From assembly GCF_900590755.1 (NCBI RefSeq), contig NZ_UUOC01000032.1, positions 105,023 through 169,022 on the forward strand: a stretch of 64,000 bases of DNA. Reading direction: 5' to 3'. How positions within the stretch are numbered: position 1 is the first letter of the stretch; every line of letters begins with the position of its first letter. Below the pieces are notes generated by a model. It saw only the letters and a program-made list of their open reading frames with translations. It did no database searches and had not been told where the DNA came from. Shown piece after piece: positions 16,038-25,205 of the stretch. This stretch comes from Pseudomonas viridiflava. GTDB lineage: Bacteria; Pseudomonadota; Gammaproteobacteria; Pseudomonadales; Pseudomonadaceae. Made by a program: the position numbers and the translations under genes.

Positions 16038-18791
16038 TTACTCGGCGGTTTCATCGTTCTGATCCAGCACACCACCGGTTTTCACGGTTGGCGACTCGCG
16101 CAGCGTCGAGTTCAACGCCGAACGTGGCAGCGGGTTGCTGGTGCTGTTCGACAGTTCCTGACGGAACGAGTTGGTCAGCTTGGCGTTCAGGCGGATGTCC
16201 TGAGACGACGAGCCTACCGACAGATTGAAGCTGTCAGCATCCACGACCCAGTTCTTGCTCTTCTCGTCGTAGTAAGCCAGCGAGCGATCGTTGAGCTCGA
16301 TGGTCACGCGCTTGCTTTCGCCCGGGTTCAGGAACACTTTCTTGTAGCCCTTGAGCTCTTTGATAGCGCGTTCCACTTTCGGGTTTTGCTGGCCGACATA
16401 CAGCTCGGCAACTTCCGAACCACCTACCTTGCCGGTGTTGGTCAGGTCGAAGGAGACCTTGATCGGCGTGTTACCCACCGCAACGCCTGGCGTCACGCTG
16501 ATGTTGCTGTAACCGAAGGTGGTGTACGACAGGCCGTAACCGAACGGGTAGAGCGGCTTGATGCCTTTCTTCTCGTAACCGCGATAGCCCAGGAACAGGT
16601 CGTCCTTGTAGCTCATCTCGGCCAGGGTTTCCTGGTTGTCGAATTTCGGGAAGGTCGCGTAGATCGGGTTGTCTTCGATGTTGCGTTCGATACTGATCGG
16701 CAGCTTGCCCGACGGGTTGACCTTGCCGAACAGGATCTCGGCCAGGGCCTGACCACCGTTCTGACCTGGGTAGAACGCGTGCAGCGCAGCTGGAACCTGA
16801 TCGATCCAGTCGTTCATGTTCAAACCAGTACCGCCGTGCATGGTGACCACGGTGTTCGGGTTGACCTTGGAAATGCTCTGGATCAGCTCGCTCTGGAACT
16901 CAGGCAGATCGAAGCCGTGGTCGAAACCTTCGCCTTCGTATTCGCTGCTGTTACCCACGGCAACCAGAACTGCGTCGTACTTGGACAGGTCCTGCGGAGC
17001 AGCCAGGGATGCCCAGCTCATCTGCACGCCTACCAGGCCGCCCATGGTCGACAGGTAACCGGCGCGGCGCGAGTACTCAAGCTTCACGTCGTAGGTTTTG
17101 CCGGCTTCCAAGTTGACCTTGGCGAACTCTGGAATGGTTGGCGGGATGCTGTTGTTAGGCAGCGGCTTGCCTTCGCCGTTGTTGATGATTTCCTTGCCAT
17201 TGACCCACAGACGGATCGCGCCGTCAGCACGAACCTTGAACACCTGTTCGCCGCTTTGGGTCGGGGTGATCTTGCCGGTGTAACGAATCGAAGTGGACGA
17301 AGTGTCGCCATTGAGCGAACCGGACGTCGAGCCTTTGGTGGCGTAGGCGTCGGATGCTTCGGTGTTGCTTTCAAACGGCAGGTCAGTGTCGTTCGCCCAA
17401 TCCAGGTTGATCTGCTTCTCGGTGCGAGTGACGGCAGCGTCACCGGACCAGTCGGCGTTGCTGAAGTATTCAGCAGTCAGGCCCTGAACTTCGTTGCCCT
17501 TGGTGTTGGTGCTGCTCCACACGGTAGTGGCCGGGTCCAGGGACAGACCGTCGATGAACTCGACTTTGGCGTTCGGCGCCAGTTGCTGCAAACCGCTCAG
17601 CTCGCTGACGTAGTGGGCGGCCATCACGTTGGCGCTACCGAAACCGGTAGGCGGCGCGTATTTGGCCAGGGTGCCGACCACGGCGATGGTTTTGACTTTC
17701 TTGGCATCCAGCGGCAGCAGGCTGTTCTGGTTTTTCAGCAGCACGATACCTTCACGTGCGGCATTCAGAGCAACCTTGTTGCTGGTGGCGCTGTTCATGT
17801 TGTGTACGGTCGACGGGGTCTTGGTGTCGAACTTGTACAGGTAGATCTGCTTCAGGATGCGACGGACCTTGTCGTCGATCGTGGCCTGAGTCAGTTCACC
17901 GCTGTCCAGATGCGGCTTGAGAATGGTGCTATTCATCTGATAGCCCATCATGTCCAGGTCGGTGCCCGCCTGGGCAGCGTTCAGACCGTTGACCACAGCG
18001 TTATAGTCGCTCTGGACGAAGCCCGGATAGCCCCACTCGGTTTTCAGGATCTGCTTGATCAGATGGTCGTTTTCGCAAGCGAACTCACCGTTCACTTTCT
18101 GGAAGGCGCACATCATCATCGCCACCTTGCTGTTCTTCGAAGCGGATTCGAAGGCCGGCAGGGTCATCTCGCGCAGCACGCGCTCGCTGATGGTTTCGTC
18201 CAGGTGGAAGCGGTTGCTTTCCTGGTCGTTGGCCGCGTAGTGCTTGGCGTTAGCCCAGACACCACGGGACTGAATACCGTTGATCACGGCCGGGCTGAGG
18301 CTGGCGCCCAGGAACGGATCTTCACCGGAGAGGTATTCGAAGGCACGACCGCTGTACGGCATGCGGTACAGGTTCACGCCCGGACCTGTGACGAACTGAT
18401 AACCACCGCTGGCGGTGTCATAGCCCAAAGCACGGCCCAGGTCGATGGCCCGACGCGGGTTCCAGGTGGCTGCCAGGTTAGGGCCCGATGGATAGACCAC
18501 GCCCTGTGCGTTGCCTTCGCTGGTGTAACGCACGCCAACGCCGCCGTCGGCGCCATGAATTTGCGGAATGCCGTACTGGGTCAGCGGTTTCACGTCCCAG
18601 CCGCCAGTGCCGCCGATGTAGGCCAGCTTTTCTTCCATGGTCATCTTGGCCAGGGTCTTGTCCGCCGCTTTTTCAGCACGGGTCACCATGCCTTCGTCCA
18701 GCGCAGGGCTGGTGGAGGCGTACACCTGGGATACCGCCAGTGCCAGCAAAGCAAGCGCTGACTTAGCACCGATCATTTTCCGTTGGTTCAT
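16038..18791 (-). CDS. Glycoside hydrolase family 3 enzyme (beta-glucosidase type) with PA14 insertion
   Basis: A 917-residue enzyme. The ATG at 18791 (GGAG at about 9 bases) gives a Sec signal (GAKSALALLALAVSQVYA). The GH3 N-terminal barrel contains the KHYAANDQESNR signature near residue 193, and the nucleophile Asp262 lies in GFVQSDYNAV. The C-terminal sandwich domain is split by a PA14-like carbohydrate-binding insertion at about residues 425-595 (GLTAEYFSNADWSGD, RADGAIRLWVNGKEII), and a fibronectin III-like domain ends the protein. Such enzymes release glucose or other sugars from beta-linked oligosaccharides in the periplasm or outside. It is a single gene, with a terminator downstream and an AT-rich upstream region. 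Export by the nearby T2SS is possible but unproven. Confidence 0.92.
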   Translation of the reverse strand: MNQRKMIGAKSALALLALAVSQVYASTSPALDEGMVTRAEKAADKTLAKMTMEEKLAYIGGTGGWDVKPLTQYGIPQIHGADGGVGVRYTSEGNAQGVVYPSGPNLAATWNPRRAIDLGRALGYDTASGGYQFVTGPGVNLYRMPYSGRAFEYLSGEDPFLGASLSPAVINGIQSRGVWANAKHYAANDQESNRFHLDETISERVLREMTLPAFESASKNSKVAMMMCAFQKVNGEFACENDHLIKQILKTEWGYPGFVQSDYNAVVNGLNAAQAGTDLDMMGYQMNSTILKPHLDSGELTQATIDDKVRRILKQIYLYKFDTKTPSTVHNMNSATSNKVALNAAREGIVLLKNQNSLLPLDAKKVKTIAVVGTLAKYAPPTGFGSANVMAAHYVSELSGLQQLAPNAKVEFIDGLSLDPATTVWSSTNTKGNEVQGLTAEYFSNADWSGDAAVTRTEKQINLDWANDTDLPFESNTEASDAYATKGSTSGSLNGDTSSTSIRYTGKITPTQSGEQVFKVRADGAIRLWVNGKEIINNGEGKPLPNNSIPPTIPEFAKVNLEAGKTYDVKLEYSRRAGYLSTMGGLVGVQMSWASLAAPQDLSKYDAVLVAVGNSSEYEGEGFDHGFDLPEFQSELIQSISKVNPNTVVTMHGGTGLNMNDWIDQVPAALHAFYPGQNGGQALAEILFGKVNPSGKLPISIERNIEDNPIYATFPKFDNQETLAEMSYKDDLFLGYRGYEKKGIKPLYPFGYGLSYTTFGYSNISVTPGVAVGNTPIKVSFDLTNTGKVGGSEVAELYVGQQNPKVERAIKELKGYKKVFLNPGESKRVTIELNDRSLAYYDEKSKNWVVDADSFNLSVGSSSQDIRLNAKLTNSFRQELSNSTSNPLPRSALNSTLRESPTVKTGGVLDQNDETAE

Positions 18792-19203
18792 GTATATCTC
18801 CGACAACTGTCATTAAAGAGTCATGCGTTGCTAAGTCAGGGTGTATGGCCTCTAACTTTCGTCAGGCAAAAGTTTGCCTGCTTCGCAACTTTCGAGCGGA
18901 TGGCTCATTGCAATAGTTGGTGTTTACAAGGTGTTTTATATTATAAAAATTATGATTTTCTACTAACTAAATTGATAGCAAAATGACACTAGATGGTGGC
19001 ACTTTGAATCGCGTTGGCGGACTAATTAAGGCAATTCTTGACACAGGAAGTCAAACAAAACGTTGCTTTTTGGTGTTTTTCGACTTTTTTCGTTACACAT
19101 TGGAACTCTTGCTAAACCTACTGGTCGATTGGTTTAAGAATTTTCAGCCTGACGCGATTTTGTCTTATGCGTCCGCTTAAAATTTCCACTAGTTGCCAGG
19201 ATG
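18792..19203. other. AT-rich intergenic region upstream of the GH3 gene
   Basis: About 410 bases with much lower GC than the neighbouring genes. It must hold the promoter for the minus-strand GH3 gene. A TTGACA hexamer lies at 19038-19043 on the plus strand but has no good -10 partner at normal spacing. A 65-codon plus-strand frame (18983-19180) has no ribosome site and is not called. Confidence 0.5.
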
Positions 19204-19231
19204 GCCTTGAGGTTTATTCAAGGCTTTTTTT
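19204..19231 (+). terminator. Intrinsic terminator without an obvious upstream gene
   Basis: A perfect 7-base stem GCCTTGA / TCAAGGC with a 7-base loop is followed by seven T. There is no annotated plus-strand gene upstream for more than 3 kb, so it may end an unrecognised small RNA transcribed from the AT-rich region, or act as a leader attenuator for the small secreted protein that follows 35 bases later. Confidence 0.75.
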
Positions 19232-19266
19232 GTGGCTATTCACTATCTAATGCTTGGAGTTTATTT

Positions 19267-19506
19267 ATGAAGTTGCCATTGATGAGTGCAGGTCTGGTTC
19301 TGGGTTTCGCGCTTTGCGGTTCTGCATTTGCCGCTGAAGCTACCGATGCCGATGCAAAATCCGGCGCCACTGACTCCACGGTTCTGACTCAGACCACTGA
19401 CGCCAAAGTCCTGAAGCAGCAACAAACCCAGAAAGCCACCCAGAACACCAAGGGCGGCCGTCCGCTGACCGAAACGAAAAACAATTCGCAGAAAACCTCC
19501 AACTGA
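19267..19506 (+). CDS. Small secreted protein of unknown function (79 residues)
   Basis: The ATG at 19267 has GGAG 7 bases upstream. The N-terminus is a clear Sec signal (MKLPLMSAGLVLGFALCGSA, cleavage near AFA-AE). The mature part of about 56 residues is rich in Thr, Gln, Lys and Asp (TQTTDAKVLKQQQTQKATQN), probably disordered, with no cysteine. I do not recognise the family. It directly precedes the type II secretion operon but is separated from gspE by 87 bases. It could be a small periplasmic factor or a secreted product; nothing in the sequence decides. Confidence 0.7.
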   Translation: MKLPLMSAGLVLGFALCGSAFAAEATDADAKSGATDSTVLTQTTDAKVLKQQQTQKATQNTKGGRPLTETKNNSQKTSN

Positions 19507-19593
19507 TGGTCTAAACGTTTTTTGCGTCGCAGGCAGTTGCCGGGTCAACCCTCTGCAGCTGCGCTGTGAGCCTTGCCCCTTCGATCTGTACAG

Positions 19594-21342
19594 ATGTCTA
19601 TCACCATGCCGTTAGCCCCCGTCGATACCGCCCGTTTGCAGATTCCCGATGCCGAGCAGGTTTGTGCCTGGCTGATGGAAAATGCCGGTTTGAAGACCGT
19701 CGATCTGGAACGCGCCCGCCGTCTGTCGCAAGAATCTGCCCAGCAATCGCAAGACAATGAACTGCTGGGGTTGCTGACCCGTCTGGGACTGGTTTCCGAA
19801 TTCGAACTGGCCCGCGCCTGGTCAGCATTGCTCGATGCGCCGCTGGTGCTGGCCGAGTCTGCGCCTCCCTTGCTGGACCCATTGCCGCCACTGACCGAGC
19901 GCTTCATGCGCCATTATCAGATTGTGCCCCTGGGCTGGAGTCAGGGTGGCTTGCGCGTATTGGCCGCCAACCCGAATCTGCTGTATCCGTTTCAGGCCGT
20001 GGCGTATGCCTGTGACGTGCCGGTGTGGCTGTCGATTGGGCCGCGCAATGAAGTGGAAACCCTGATCGAGCGTTATTACGGTCAGGGCCGTTCAGCCATG
20101 GGCACGCTGATCGAAAACCTGGATGAAGAGGGCGGTGCTCTTGAGGACATCGAGCACCTCAAAGACATGGCGTCTGAAGCGCCGGTCATTCGTCTGGTGA
20201 ACCTGATTTTGCAGCGCGCTGTTGAACACCGCGCCTCGGACATCCACATCGAGCCTTTTGAAAGCCAGCTCAAGGTGCGTTATCGCATTGATGGCGTGCT
20301 GCATGAAGCTGAAGCGCCGCCGTCCAGTTCGTCCGCAGCAGTAATTTCCCGAGTCAAGATCATGGCCCGGCTGGACATCGCCGAGCGTCGTCTGCCGCAG
20401 GACGGGCGCATCATGCTGCGCATTCAGGGCAAGGAGCTGGACCTGCGGGTGTCCACCGTGCCCACCAGCTTTGGCGAGTCTGTGGTGATGCGTTTGCTGG
20501 ACCGGCAGACCATCAACTTCGACTTCCCGAGCCTGGGCTTCGACGGCGAGCGCCTCGATGAATTCCTCGAAGTGCTGGAGCGGCCCCACGGCATTCTGCT
20601 GGTCACTGGCCCCACCGGTTCCGGCAAGACCACCACCCTTTATACGGCGCTGTCGCGGCTCAATACTGCCGAACGCAAGATCATCACCGTTGAAGACCCG
20701 GTGGAATACCAGCTCGAAGGGATCAACCAGATTCAGGTCAAACCCTCCATCGGCCTGGACTTCGCCGGGGCGCTGCGCTCCATCGTGCGTCAGGACCCGG
20801 ACGTGATCATGATCGGTGAGATGCGAGACCTGGAAACCTGCCGCATCGCCATTCAATCGTCCCTCACCGGTCACTTGGTGCTCTCGACCCTGCACACCAA
20901 CAGCGCAGCGGCGAGTATTACCCGACTGCTGGACATGGGCGTCGAAAGTTACCTGATTGCTTCTACGGTCAACGGCATTCTGGCCCAGCGTCTGGTGCGC
21001 CGCCTGGACCCCGAAACCCGCGAAGCCTTTGAAGCTCCCGCTGAACTGATCGAAGAACACGGCCTGGATCGCTTCACTGACCAGCGCCCGATCATGCTGT
21101 ATCGCCCTCGCGCCGATGCGCCGGGCGGTGGTTATCGCGGACGTAGCGCAATCACCGAATTGCTGGTGATGAACGAAGAATTGCGCAGCCTGCTGATGCG
21201 CCATGCCGACGCCTCGACGCTTGAGCAGGCGGCCCGTCGCGGCGGCTTGCGCACTTTGCATGAAGAAGGTTTACGTCAGGCAGTTGCGGGTGTGACTTCC
21301 CTTGAAGAAGTGTTGCGCGTCACTCGCGGAGACGGCGCGTGA
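19594..21342 (+). CDS. gspE: Type II secretion ATPase GspE (lacks the zinc cysteines)
   Basis: A 582-residue secretion ATPase. The N-terminal T2SSE domain is followed by the P-loop GPTGSGKTTTLYTAL, the Asp box (RASDIHIEPFESQLKVRYRI), Walker B DPDVIMIGEMRD and the His box HLVLSTLHTNSA. It drives pseudopilus assembly at the inner membrane. Canonical GspE proteins carry two CxxC pairs after AQRLVR; here the matching stretch reads VRRLDPETREAFEAP and later RPRADAPGGGYRGRS, with no cysteine, so the zinc-binding element is absent. The start is uncertain: ATG 19594 and ATG 19606 are both possible and neither has a clear ribosome site; the frame opens at TTG 19573. The stop overlaps gspF. Confidence 0.9.
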   Translation: MSITMPLAPVDTARLQIPDAEQVCAWLMENAGLKTVDLERARRLSQESAQQSQDNELLGLLTRLGLVSEFELARAWSALLDAPLVLAESAPPLLDPLPPLTERFMRHYQIVPLGWSQGGLRVLAANPNLLYPFQAVAYACDVPVWLSIGPRNEVETLIERYYGQGRSAMGTLIENLDEEGGALEDIEHLKDMASEAPVIRLVNLILQRAVEHRASDIHIEPFESQLKVRYRIDGVLHEAEAPPSSSSAAVISRVKIMARLDIAERRLPQDGRIMLRIQGKELDLRVSTVPTSFGESVVMRLLDRQTINFDFPSLGFDGERLDEFLEVLERPHGILLVTGPTGSGKTTTLYTALSRLNTAERKIITVEDPVEYQLEGINQIQVKPSIGLDFAGALRSIVRQDPDVIMIGEMRDLETCRIAIQSSLTGHLVLSTLHTNSAAASITRLLDMGVESYLIASTVNGILAQRLVRRLDPETREAFEAPAELIEEHGLDRFTDQRPIMLYRPRADAPGGGYRGRSAITELLVMNEELRSLLMRHADASTLEQAARRGGLRTLHEEGLRQAVAGVTSLEEVLRVTRGDGA

Positions 21343-22541
21343 GCCTGTTCAAGTTTCGCGCGCTGGACGCCCAGGGCGTTGCCCAGAACGGCACGCTGGA
21401 GGCCAAGGACCAGGACACGGCCGTCTCGGTACTGCAAAAACGCGGTTTGCTGGTCCTGCATATCGATGCAGCTGGCATGGGCGGGCTGCGCAATGCGTTG
21501 GGGCGCGGCATGCTCAACGGCGCGGCGCTGGTGAGTTTTACCCAGCAGTTGGCGACGTTGTTGGGTGCCGGTCAGCCGCTGGAGCGCTCCCTCGGGATTC
21601 TGCTCAAGCAGCCCGGCCAGCCACAGACTCGCGCCTTGATCGAGCGAATCCGCGAACAGGTCAAGGCAGGCAAGCCGCTGTCGGCCGCCCTGGAAGAAGA
21701 GGGCAGCCAGTTTTCTTCTCTTTATATAAGCATGGTCCGCGCAGGCGAAGCGGGCGGCGCGCTGGAAAGCACCCTGCGTCAGCTCAGCGACTATCTTGAG
21801 CGCAGCCAGTTGCTGCGTGGCGAAGTGATCAATGCGCTGATCTATCCGGCGTTTCTGGTCGTGGGCGTGCTGGGGTCGTTGGCGCTGTTGCTGGCTTATG
21901 TAGTGCCGCAATTCGTGCCGATCTTCAAAGACCTTGGCGTGCCAATCCCGTTGATCACCGAGGTGATTCTCAACCTTGGCGAGTTTCTCAGCGCCTACGG
22001 CCTGGCCGTGCTGGTCGGACTGATTGCCTTGATCTGGGGCATGAGCCTGCGCATGCGTGACCCCCAGCGACGCGAGCGCCGTGACCGTCGGCTGTTGGGT
22101 ATCAAGATTATTGGCCCGCTGTTGCAACGCATCGAAGCCGCGCGCCTGGCCCGCACCCTGGGCACTTTGCTCAATAACGGCGTGGCGTTGTTGCAGGCGC
22201 TGGTCATCGCCCGTCAGGTCTGCACCAATCGCGCGTTGCAGGCTCAGGTCGCTCACGCCGCCGAGTCGGTCAAGGGCGGCGGCACCCTGGCCGGTGCCTT
22301 TGGCGCTCAGCCGTTGTTGCCGGACTTGGCCCTGCAAATGATTGAAGTCGGCGAACAGGCCGGTGAACTGGACAGCATGCTGCTCAAGGTCGCCGATGTG
22401 TTCGACGTGGAGGCCAAGCGCGGTATCGACCGTATGCTTGCCGCGCTGGTGCCGACCCTGACCGTGGTCATGGCGGCCATGGTGGCGGTGATCATGTTGG
22501 CGATCATGCTGCCGCTGATGAGCCTGACCAGCAATATCTGA
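21339..22541 (+). CDS. gspF: Type II secretion inner-membrane platform protein GspF
   Basis: A 400-residue protein starting at GTG 21339, which overlaps the gspE stop by 4 bases. The N-terminal part (MSLFKFRALDAQGVAQNGTL) is typical of GspF/PilC. Two repeated T2SSF helical domains follow, with LGAGQPLERSL in the first and LLNNGVALLQALVIA in the second, and three membrane helices, the last at the C-terminus (VVMAAMVAVIMLAIMLPLMS). It anchors the ATPase to the membrane assembly. Confidence 0.93.
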   Translation: MSLFKFRALDAQGVAQNGTLEAKDQDTAVSVLQKRGLLVLHIDAAGMGGLRNALGRGMLNGAALVSFTQQLATLLGAGQPLERSLGILLKQPGQPQTRALIERIREQVKAGKPLSAALEEEGSQFSSLYISMVRAGEAGGALESTLRQLSDYLERSQLLRGEVINALIYPAFLVVGVLGSLALLLAYVVPQFVPIFKDLGVPIPLITEVILNLGEFLSAYGLAVLVGLIALIWGMSLRMRDPQRRERRDRRLLGIKIIGPLLQRIEAARLARTLGTLLNNGVALLQALVIARQVCTNRALQAQVAHAAESVKGGGTLAGAFGAQPLLPDLALQMIEVGEQAGELDSMLLKVADVFDVEAKRGIDRMLAALVPTLTVVMAAMVAVIMLAIMLPLMSLTSNI

Positions 22542-22565
22542 ATTTTCCCAAGAGGAACGACCCTG

Positions 22566-22997
22566 ATGAGTTTTAGCCGTAATCGCTTCAAACCTGCGCG
22601 TCGCCAGACCGGTTTCACCCTGCTGGAAATGCTCGCGGTCATCGTCCTGCTGGGCATCGTCGCCACCATCGTGGTGCGCCAGGTGGGCGGCAACGTCGAC
22701 AAGGGCAAATACGGCGCGGGCAAGGCGCAACTGGCCAGCCTGAGCATGAAGATCGAAAGCTATGCGCTGGACGTCGGTTCGCCGCCCAAGACCCTGCAAC
22801 AGCTGATGGAAAAGTCCGGCAACGCTTCAGGTTGGGCTGGCCCGTACGCCAAGCCATCGGATTTGAAAGACCCGTTTGGTCACGCCTTCGGTTATCGCTT
22901 TCCGGGCCAGCACGGCACCTTTGACCTGATTTTCTTTGGCCAGGACGGCCAGGCGGGCGGCGAAGGTTACAGCGCCGACCTTGGCAACTGGGAATAA
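22566..22997 (+). CDS. gspG: Major pseudopilin GspG
   Basis: A 143-residue prepilin with the leader ...RRQTG cleaved before FTLLEMLAVIVLLGIVATIV and the mature +5 Glu conserved. The C-terminal part matches the major pseudopilin fold (GPYAKPSDLKDPFGHAFGYR, then FGQDGQAGGEGYSADLGNWE), including the acidic calcium-binding loop. It is the main subunit of the pseudopilus. AGAGGA lies upstream of the ATG, the only clear gap (24 bases) in the first part of the operon, consistent with extra translation of the most abundant subunit. Processing requires a prepilin peptidase not encoded here. Confidence 0.95.
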   Translation: MSFSRNRFKPARRQTGFTLLEMLAVIVLLGIVATIVVRQVGGNVDKGKYGAGKAQLASLSMKIESYALDVGSPPKTLQQLMEKSGNASGWAGPYAKPSDLKDPFGHAFGYRFPGQHGTFDLIFFGQDGQAGGEGYSADLGNWE

Positions 22998-23006
22998 CCC
23001 ATCGCT

Positions 23007-23444
23007 ATGAAAATGCCTGCTGCGAGCCGTGGTTTCACCCTGATGGAAATGCTGGTGGTCATCGTCTTGATGAGCATCGCCATTGGTTTGGTGGGATTCG
23101 GCCTGCAACAAGGACTGAGTGCCGCCAAGGAACGTCAGGCCGTCGGGCAGATGGTCAATGCGTTGCGGGCCACTCGGGTGAAGGCGATTGTCACCGGGCA
23201 GCCGGCACGCACGGTGTTTGATCTGCGCCAACAGGCGTTTCAGGCGCCGGGCCAGCGTATTCACCATTGGCCCGCCGGGATGCAGGTGACCATGCAGACC
23301 GCTGCCGAGATGGGTTCGACGGTGGAGTTCTATCCCGATGGCGGTTCTACCGGCGGCAACCTGATGCTCGCCAATGGTGACCGCCGCTGGCGCATCGACA
23401 TTGGCTGGTTGACGGGCAGCGTGCAGTCCAAGGCCTTGCAATGA
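23007..23444 (+). CDS. gspH: Minor pseudopilin GspH
   Basis: A 145-residue prepilin-like protein with the short leader MKMPAASRG and N-methylation segment FTLMEMLVVIVLMSIAIGLV. The globular part contains the GspH-type VKAIVTGQPARTVFDL segment and a C-terminal strand motif EFYPDGGSTGGNLMLANGDR, as in GspH/FimT proteins. It is a minor subunit of the pseudopilus shaft. It lies 9 bases after gspG and overlaps gspI by 4 bases. Confidence 0.9.
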   Translation: MKMPAASRGFTLMEMLVVIVLMSIAIGLVGFGLQQGLSAAKERQAVGQMVNALRATRVKAIVTGQPARTVFDLRQQAFQAPGQRIHHWPAGMQVTMQTAAEMGSTVEFYPDGGSTGGNLMLANGDRRWRIDIGWLTGSVQSKALQ

Positions 23445-23821
23445 ACCCCTCCAGCCAAGCGGGTTTTACCCTGCTGGAAATGCTTGCTGCTCTGACCGTA
23501 ATGGCGGTGTGCAGCAGCGTGTTGCTGGTGGCCTTTGGGCAAAGCGCGCGCTCATTGCAGCAAGTCTCGCGCAGCGACCGACTGACTCACGCCGCGCGCA
23601 CGATCATGGATCAGGAAGGTTCCGGTCCGTTGCAAAGCGGCACACGTCAGGGCGTGTTGGCGGGCAGTATCGATTGGCAACTGGATGTTCAGCAGCAGGC
23701 GACACAGATCGGCCAGCCGCGCCTGTTTCGTCTGGACCTGACCGTCAGCGAAGCCAGGCGCAAGGCGCACTTCAGCACCCTGAAGCTACGCGGTGCCACT
23801 GACAACAAGGCCGGTTCTTGA
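23441..23821 (+). CDS. gspI: Minor pseudopilin GspI
   Basis: A 126-residue prepilin-like protein (leader MNPSSQAG, then FTLLEMLAALTVMAVCSSVL). GspI is the nucleating member of the pseudopilus tip complex with GspJ and GspK. The start overlaps gspH by 4 bases and the end overlaps gspJ by 4 bases. Assignment to GspI rests on size, the operon slot and the LLEMLAALTVMA pattern. Confidence 0.85.
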   Translation: MNPSSQAGFTLLEMLAALTVMAVCSSVLLVAFGQSARSLQQVSRSDRLTHAARTIMDQEGSGPLQSGTRQGVLAGSIDWQLDVQQQATQIGQPRLFRLDLTVSEARRKAHFSTLKLRGATDNKAGS

Positions 23822-24456
23822 GGCGCGGTCAGGGCGGACAGCGCGGCTTTACGCTGCTGGAAATCATGCTGGTACTCAGTTTGCTGGGCGTGCTGCTGAC
23901 CCTGGTGGGCGGCGCGTTGCTGGGGGCCAATCGGGCGGTGCTCAAGGCGCAGCGCTACACCGTGAGCCTGGACGAAATGCGCGCCGCGCAAAGATTTCTG
24001 CGCAGCTCGATTGCTAACGCGCTGCCGCTGGATACGTCGGAAGACGACAGCGAAACCAGCGGTTTTTTTGAGGGTTCGGCCCAGCGTTTGCAGTTTGTTT
24101 CAACCTTGCCCGGAGAGCTGGGTGGCGGTATTCAGCGCCACACCCTGCAACTGAGCGGGCCGGAAGGCAATCGCCAACTGCAAGTGGCCTTTGAGCAGAT
24201 CCAGACCGACGCCAGCGGCACGGTGCTCAAGCCCTGGGGTGAGCCGCAAGTGTTGCTCAAGGATGTCGAGCAGTTGAATTTCAGTTACCAGGGCATGACC
24301 CCCAAAGGTCAGCCCACGGGATGGCTAAGCGACTGGCCGTGGCCGACGCGACTGCCCAAAGCGGTGCGCATTGAGGCCAAGGTCAAAGGCGCGGTGCAGT
24401 GGCTGCCCGAAGTGGTGGCGTTACGGCTGGATCTGTCCGGCGGGGCAGGGGGTTGA
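23818..24456 (+). CDS. gspJ: Minor pseudopilin GspJ
   Basis: A 212-residue prepilin-like protein that appears to start at TTG 23818, overlapping the gspI stop; no ATG is available before the leader. The leader RRGQGGQRG is followed by FTLLEIMLVLSLLGVLLTLV. The body has the GspJ-like FVSTLPGELGGGIQRHTLQL and VLLKDVEQLNFSYQGM segments. It is part of the tip complex with GspI and GspK. The next gene starts within its stop codon (TGATG). Confidence 0.87.
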   Translation: MRRGQGGQRGFTLLEIMLVLSLLGVLLTLVGGALLGANRAVLKAQRYTVSLDEMRAAQRFLRSSIANALPLDTSEDDSETSGFFEGSAQRLQFVSTLPGELGGGIQRHTLQLSGPEGNRQLQVAFEQIQTDASGTVLKPWGEPQVLLKDVEQLNFSYQGMTPKGQPTGWLSDWPWPTRLPKAVRIEAKVKGAVQWLPEVVALRLDLSGGAGG

Positions 24457-25205
24457 TGCCGCAGTTTCCTGTTAAGTCGGCTCCTGCAAAGCAGCGCGGC
24501 GTTGCCCTGTTGTTGGTGTTGTGGGCACTGGCCCTGCTCAGCGTGTTGCTGGGCGGGCTGGCCGCCTGGGTTCAGCTGGAAACTCGCCAGGCGCTATGGG
24601 AGCGACAGCACACCCAGGCGCTGCTGGCTGCCGAAGCCGGATTGAACCTTGCGATGCAGGGTTTGAGCGACCCCCGGCAGCGCAAACGCTGGATTGCTGA
24701 TGGCCGGGAGATTGCTTTGAGTTTTGATGACGCAAAACTGCGAGTCAGCGTGCGCAGCGAACGCGGCAAGCTGGATTTGAACAGCGCACCGGCCAGCGAC
24801 ATCGCGCGTCTGGCCCAGGCTTGCGGCGCAACACGGGATCTGGCAACCGGCCTGGCCCAATTGATTGAAGGGCGTCGCGGTGGTGACTCGGCGCCGCTGC
24901 GAGTGATTGAAGAGGTCCGTCAGTTGCCCGGCATGAGTCAGGCGCTGTACGCACGGATGTTGCCGGAAGTGACCCTCTGGAGTGGTCTGGACCGACCTGA
25001 TCCCGCCTTCGCTTCGGCGTTGTTGCGTCGGGCCTTGAACCTGCCGACCCAGAGCGCGGTCGGCGCTGATCCCGGCGAAGTGCTGGTGATCGAGAGTCAT
25101 GCACAGCGGCCCGGAGGCTTTCATGCCGAGCTGCAAACCACAGTTTTATTGAGCCCATCGGAGGGAAGCGCACAGCCTTATCGGGTGCTGCGTTGGCAAG
25201 AATGA
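24456..25205 (+). CDS. gspK: Minor pseudopilin GspK
   Basis: A 249-residue protein with an N-terminal leader and hydrophobic segment (QRGVALLLVLWALALLSVLL), typical of GspK, which lacks the +5 Glu found in other pseudopilins. The body contains the SAM-like helical domain (KLDLNSAPASDIARLAQACG, RVIEEVRQLPGMSQALYARM). It forms the tip of the pseudopilus. The ATG at 24456 shares a base with the gspJ stop. At 249 residues it is shorter than classical GspK, which exceeds 300. Confidence 0.87.
   Translation: MPQFPVKSAPAKQRGVALLLVLWALALLSVLLGGLAAWVQLETRQALWERQHTQALLAAEAGLNLAMQGLSDPRQRKRWIADGREIALSFDDAKLRVSVRSERGKLDLNSAPASDIARLAQACGATRDLATGLAQLIEGRRGGDSAPLRVIEEVRQLPGMSQALYARMLPEVTLWSGLDRPDPAFASALLRRALNLPTQSAVGADPGEVLVIESHAQRPGGFHAELQTTVLLSPSEGSAQPYRVLRWQE

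Noticed and set aside
16386..18761. A 791-codon open frame opposite the GH3 gene
   Set aside because: It mirrors a high-GC coding gene on the other strand, has no family motif and no ribosome site; long antisense frames are common in such DNA.
21276..22799. A 507-codon minus-strand frame across gspF and gspG
   Set aside because: Gln/His/Arg-rich composition typical of an antisense shadow; the plus-strand genes have clear motifs.
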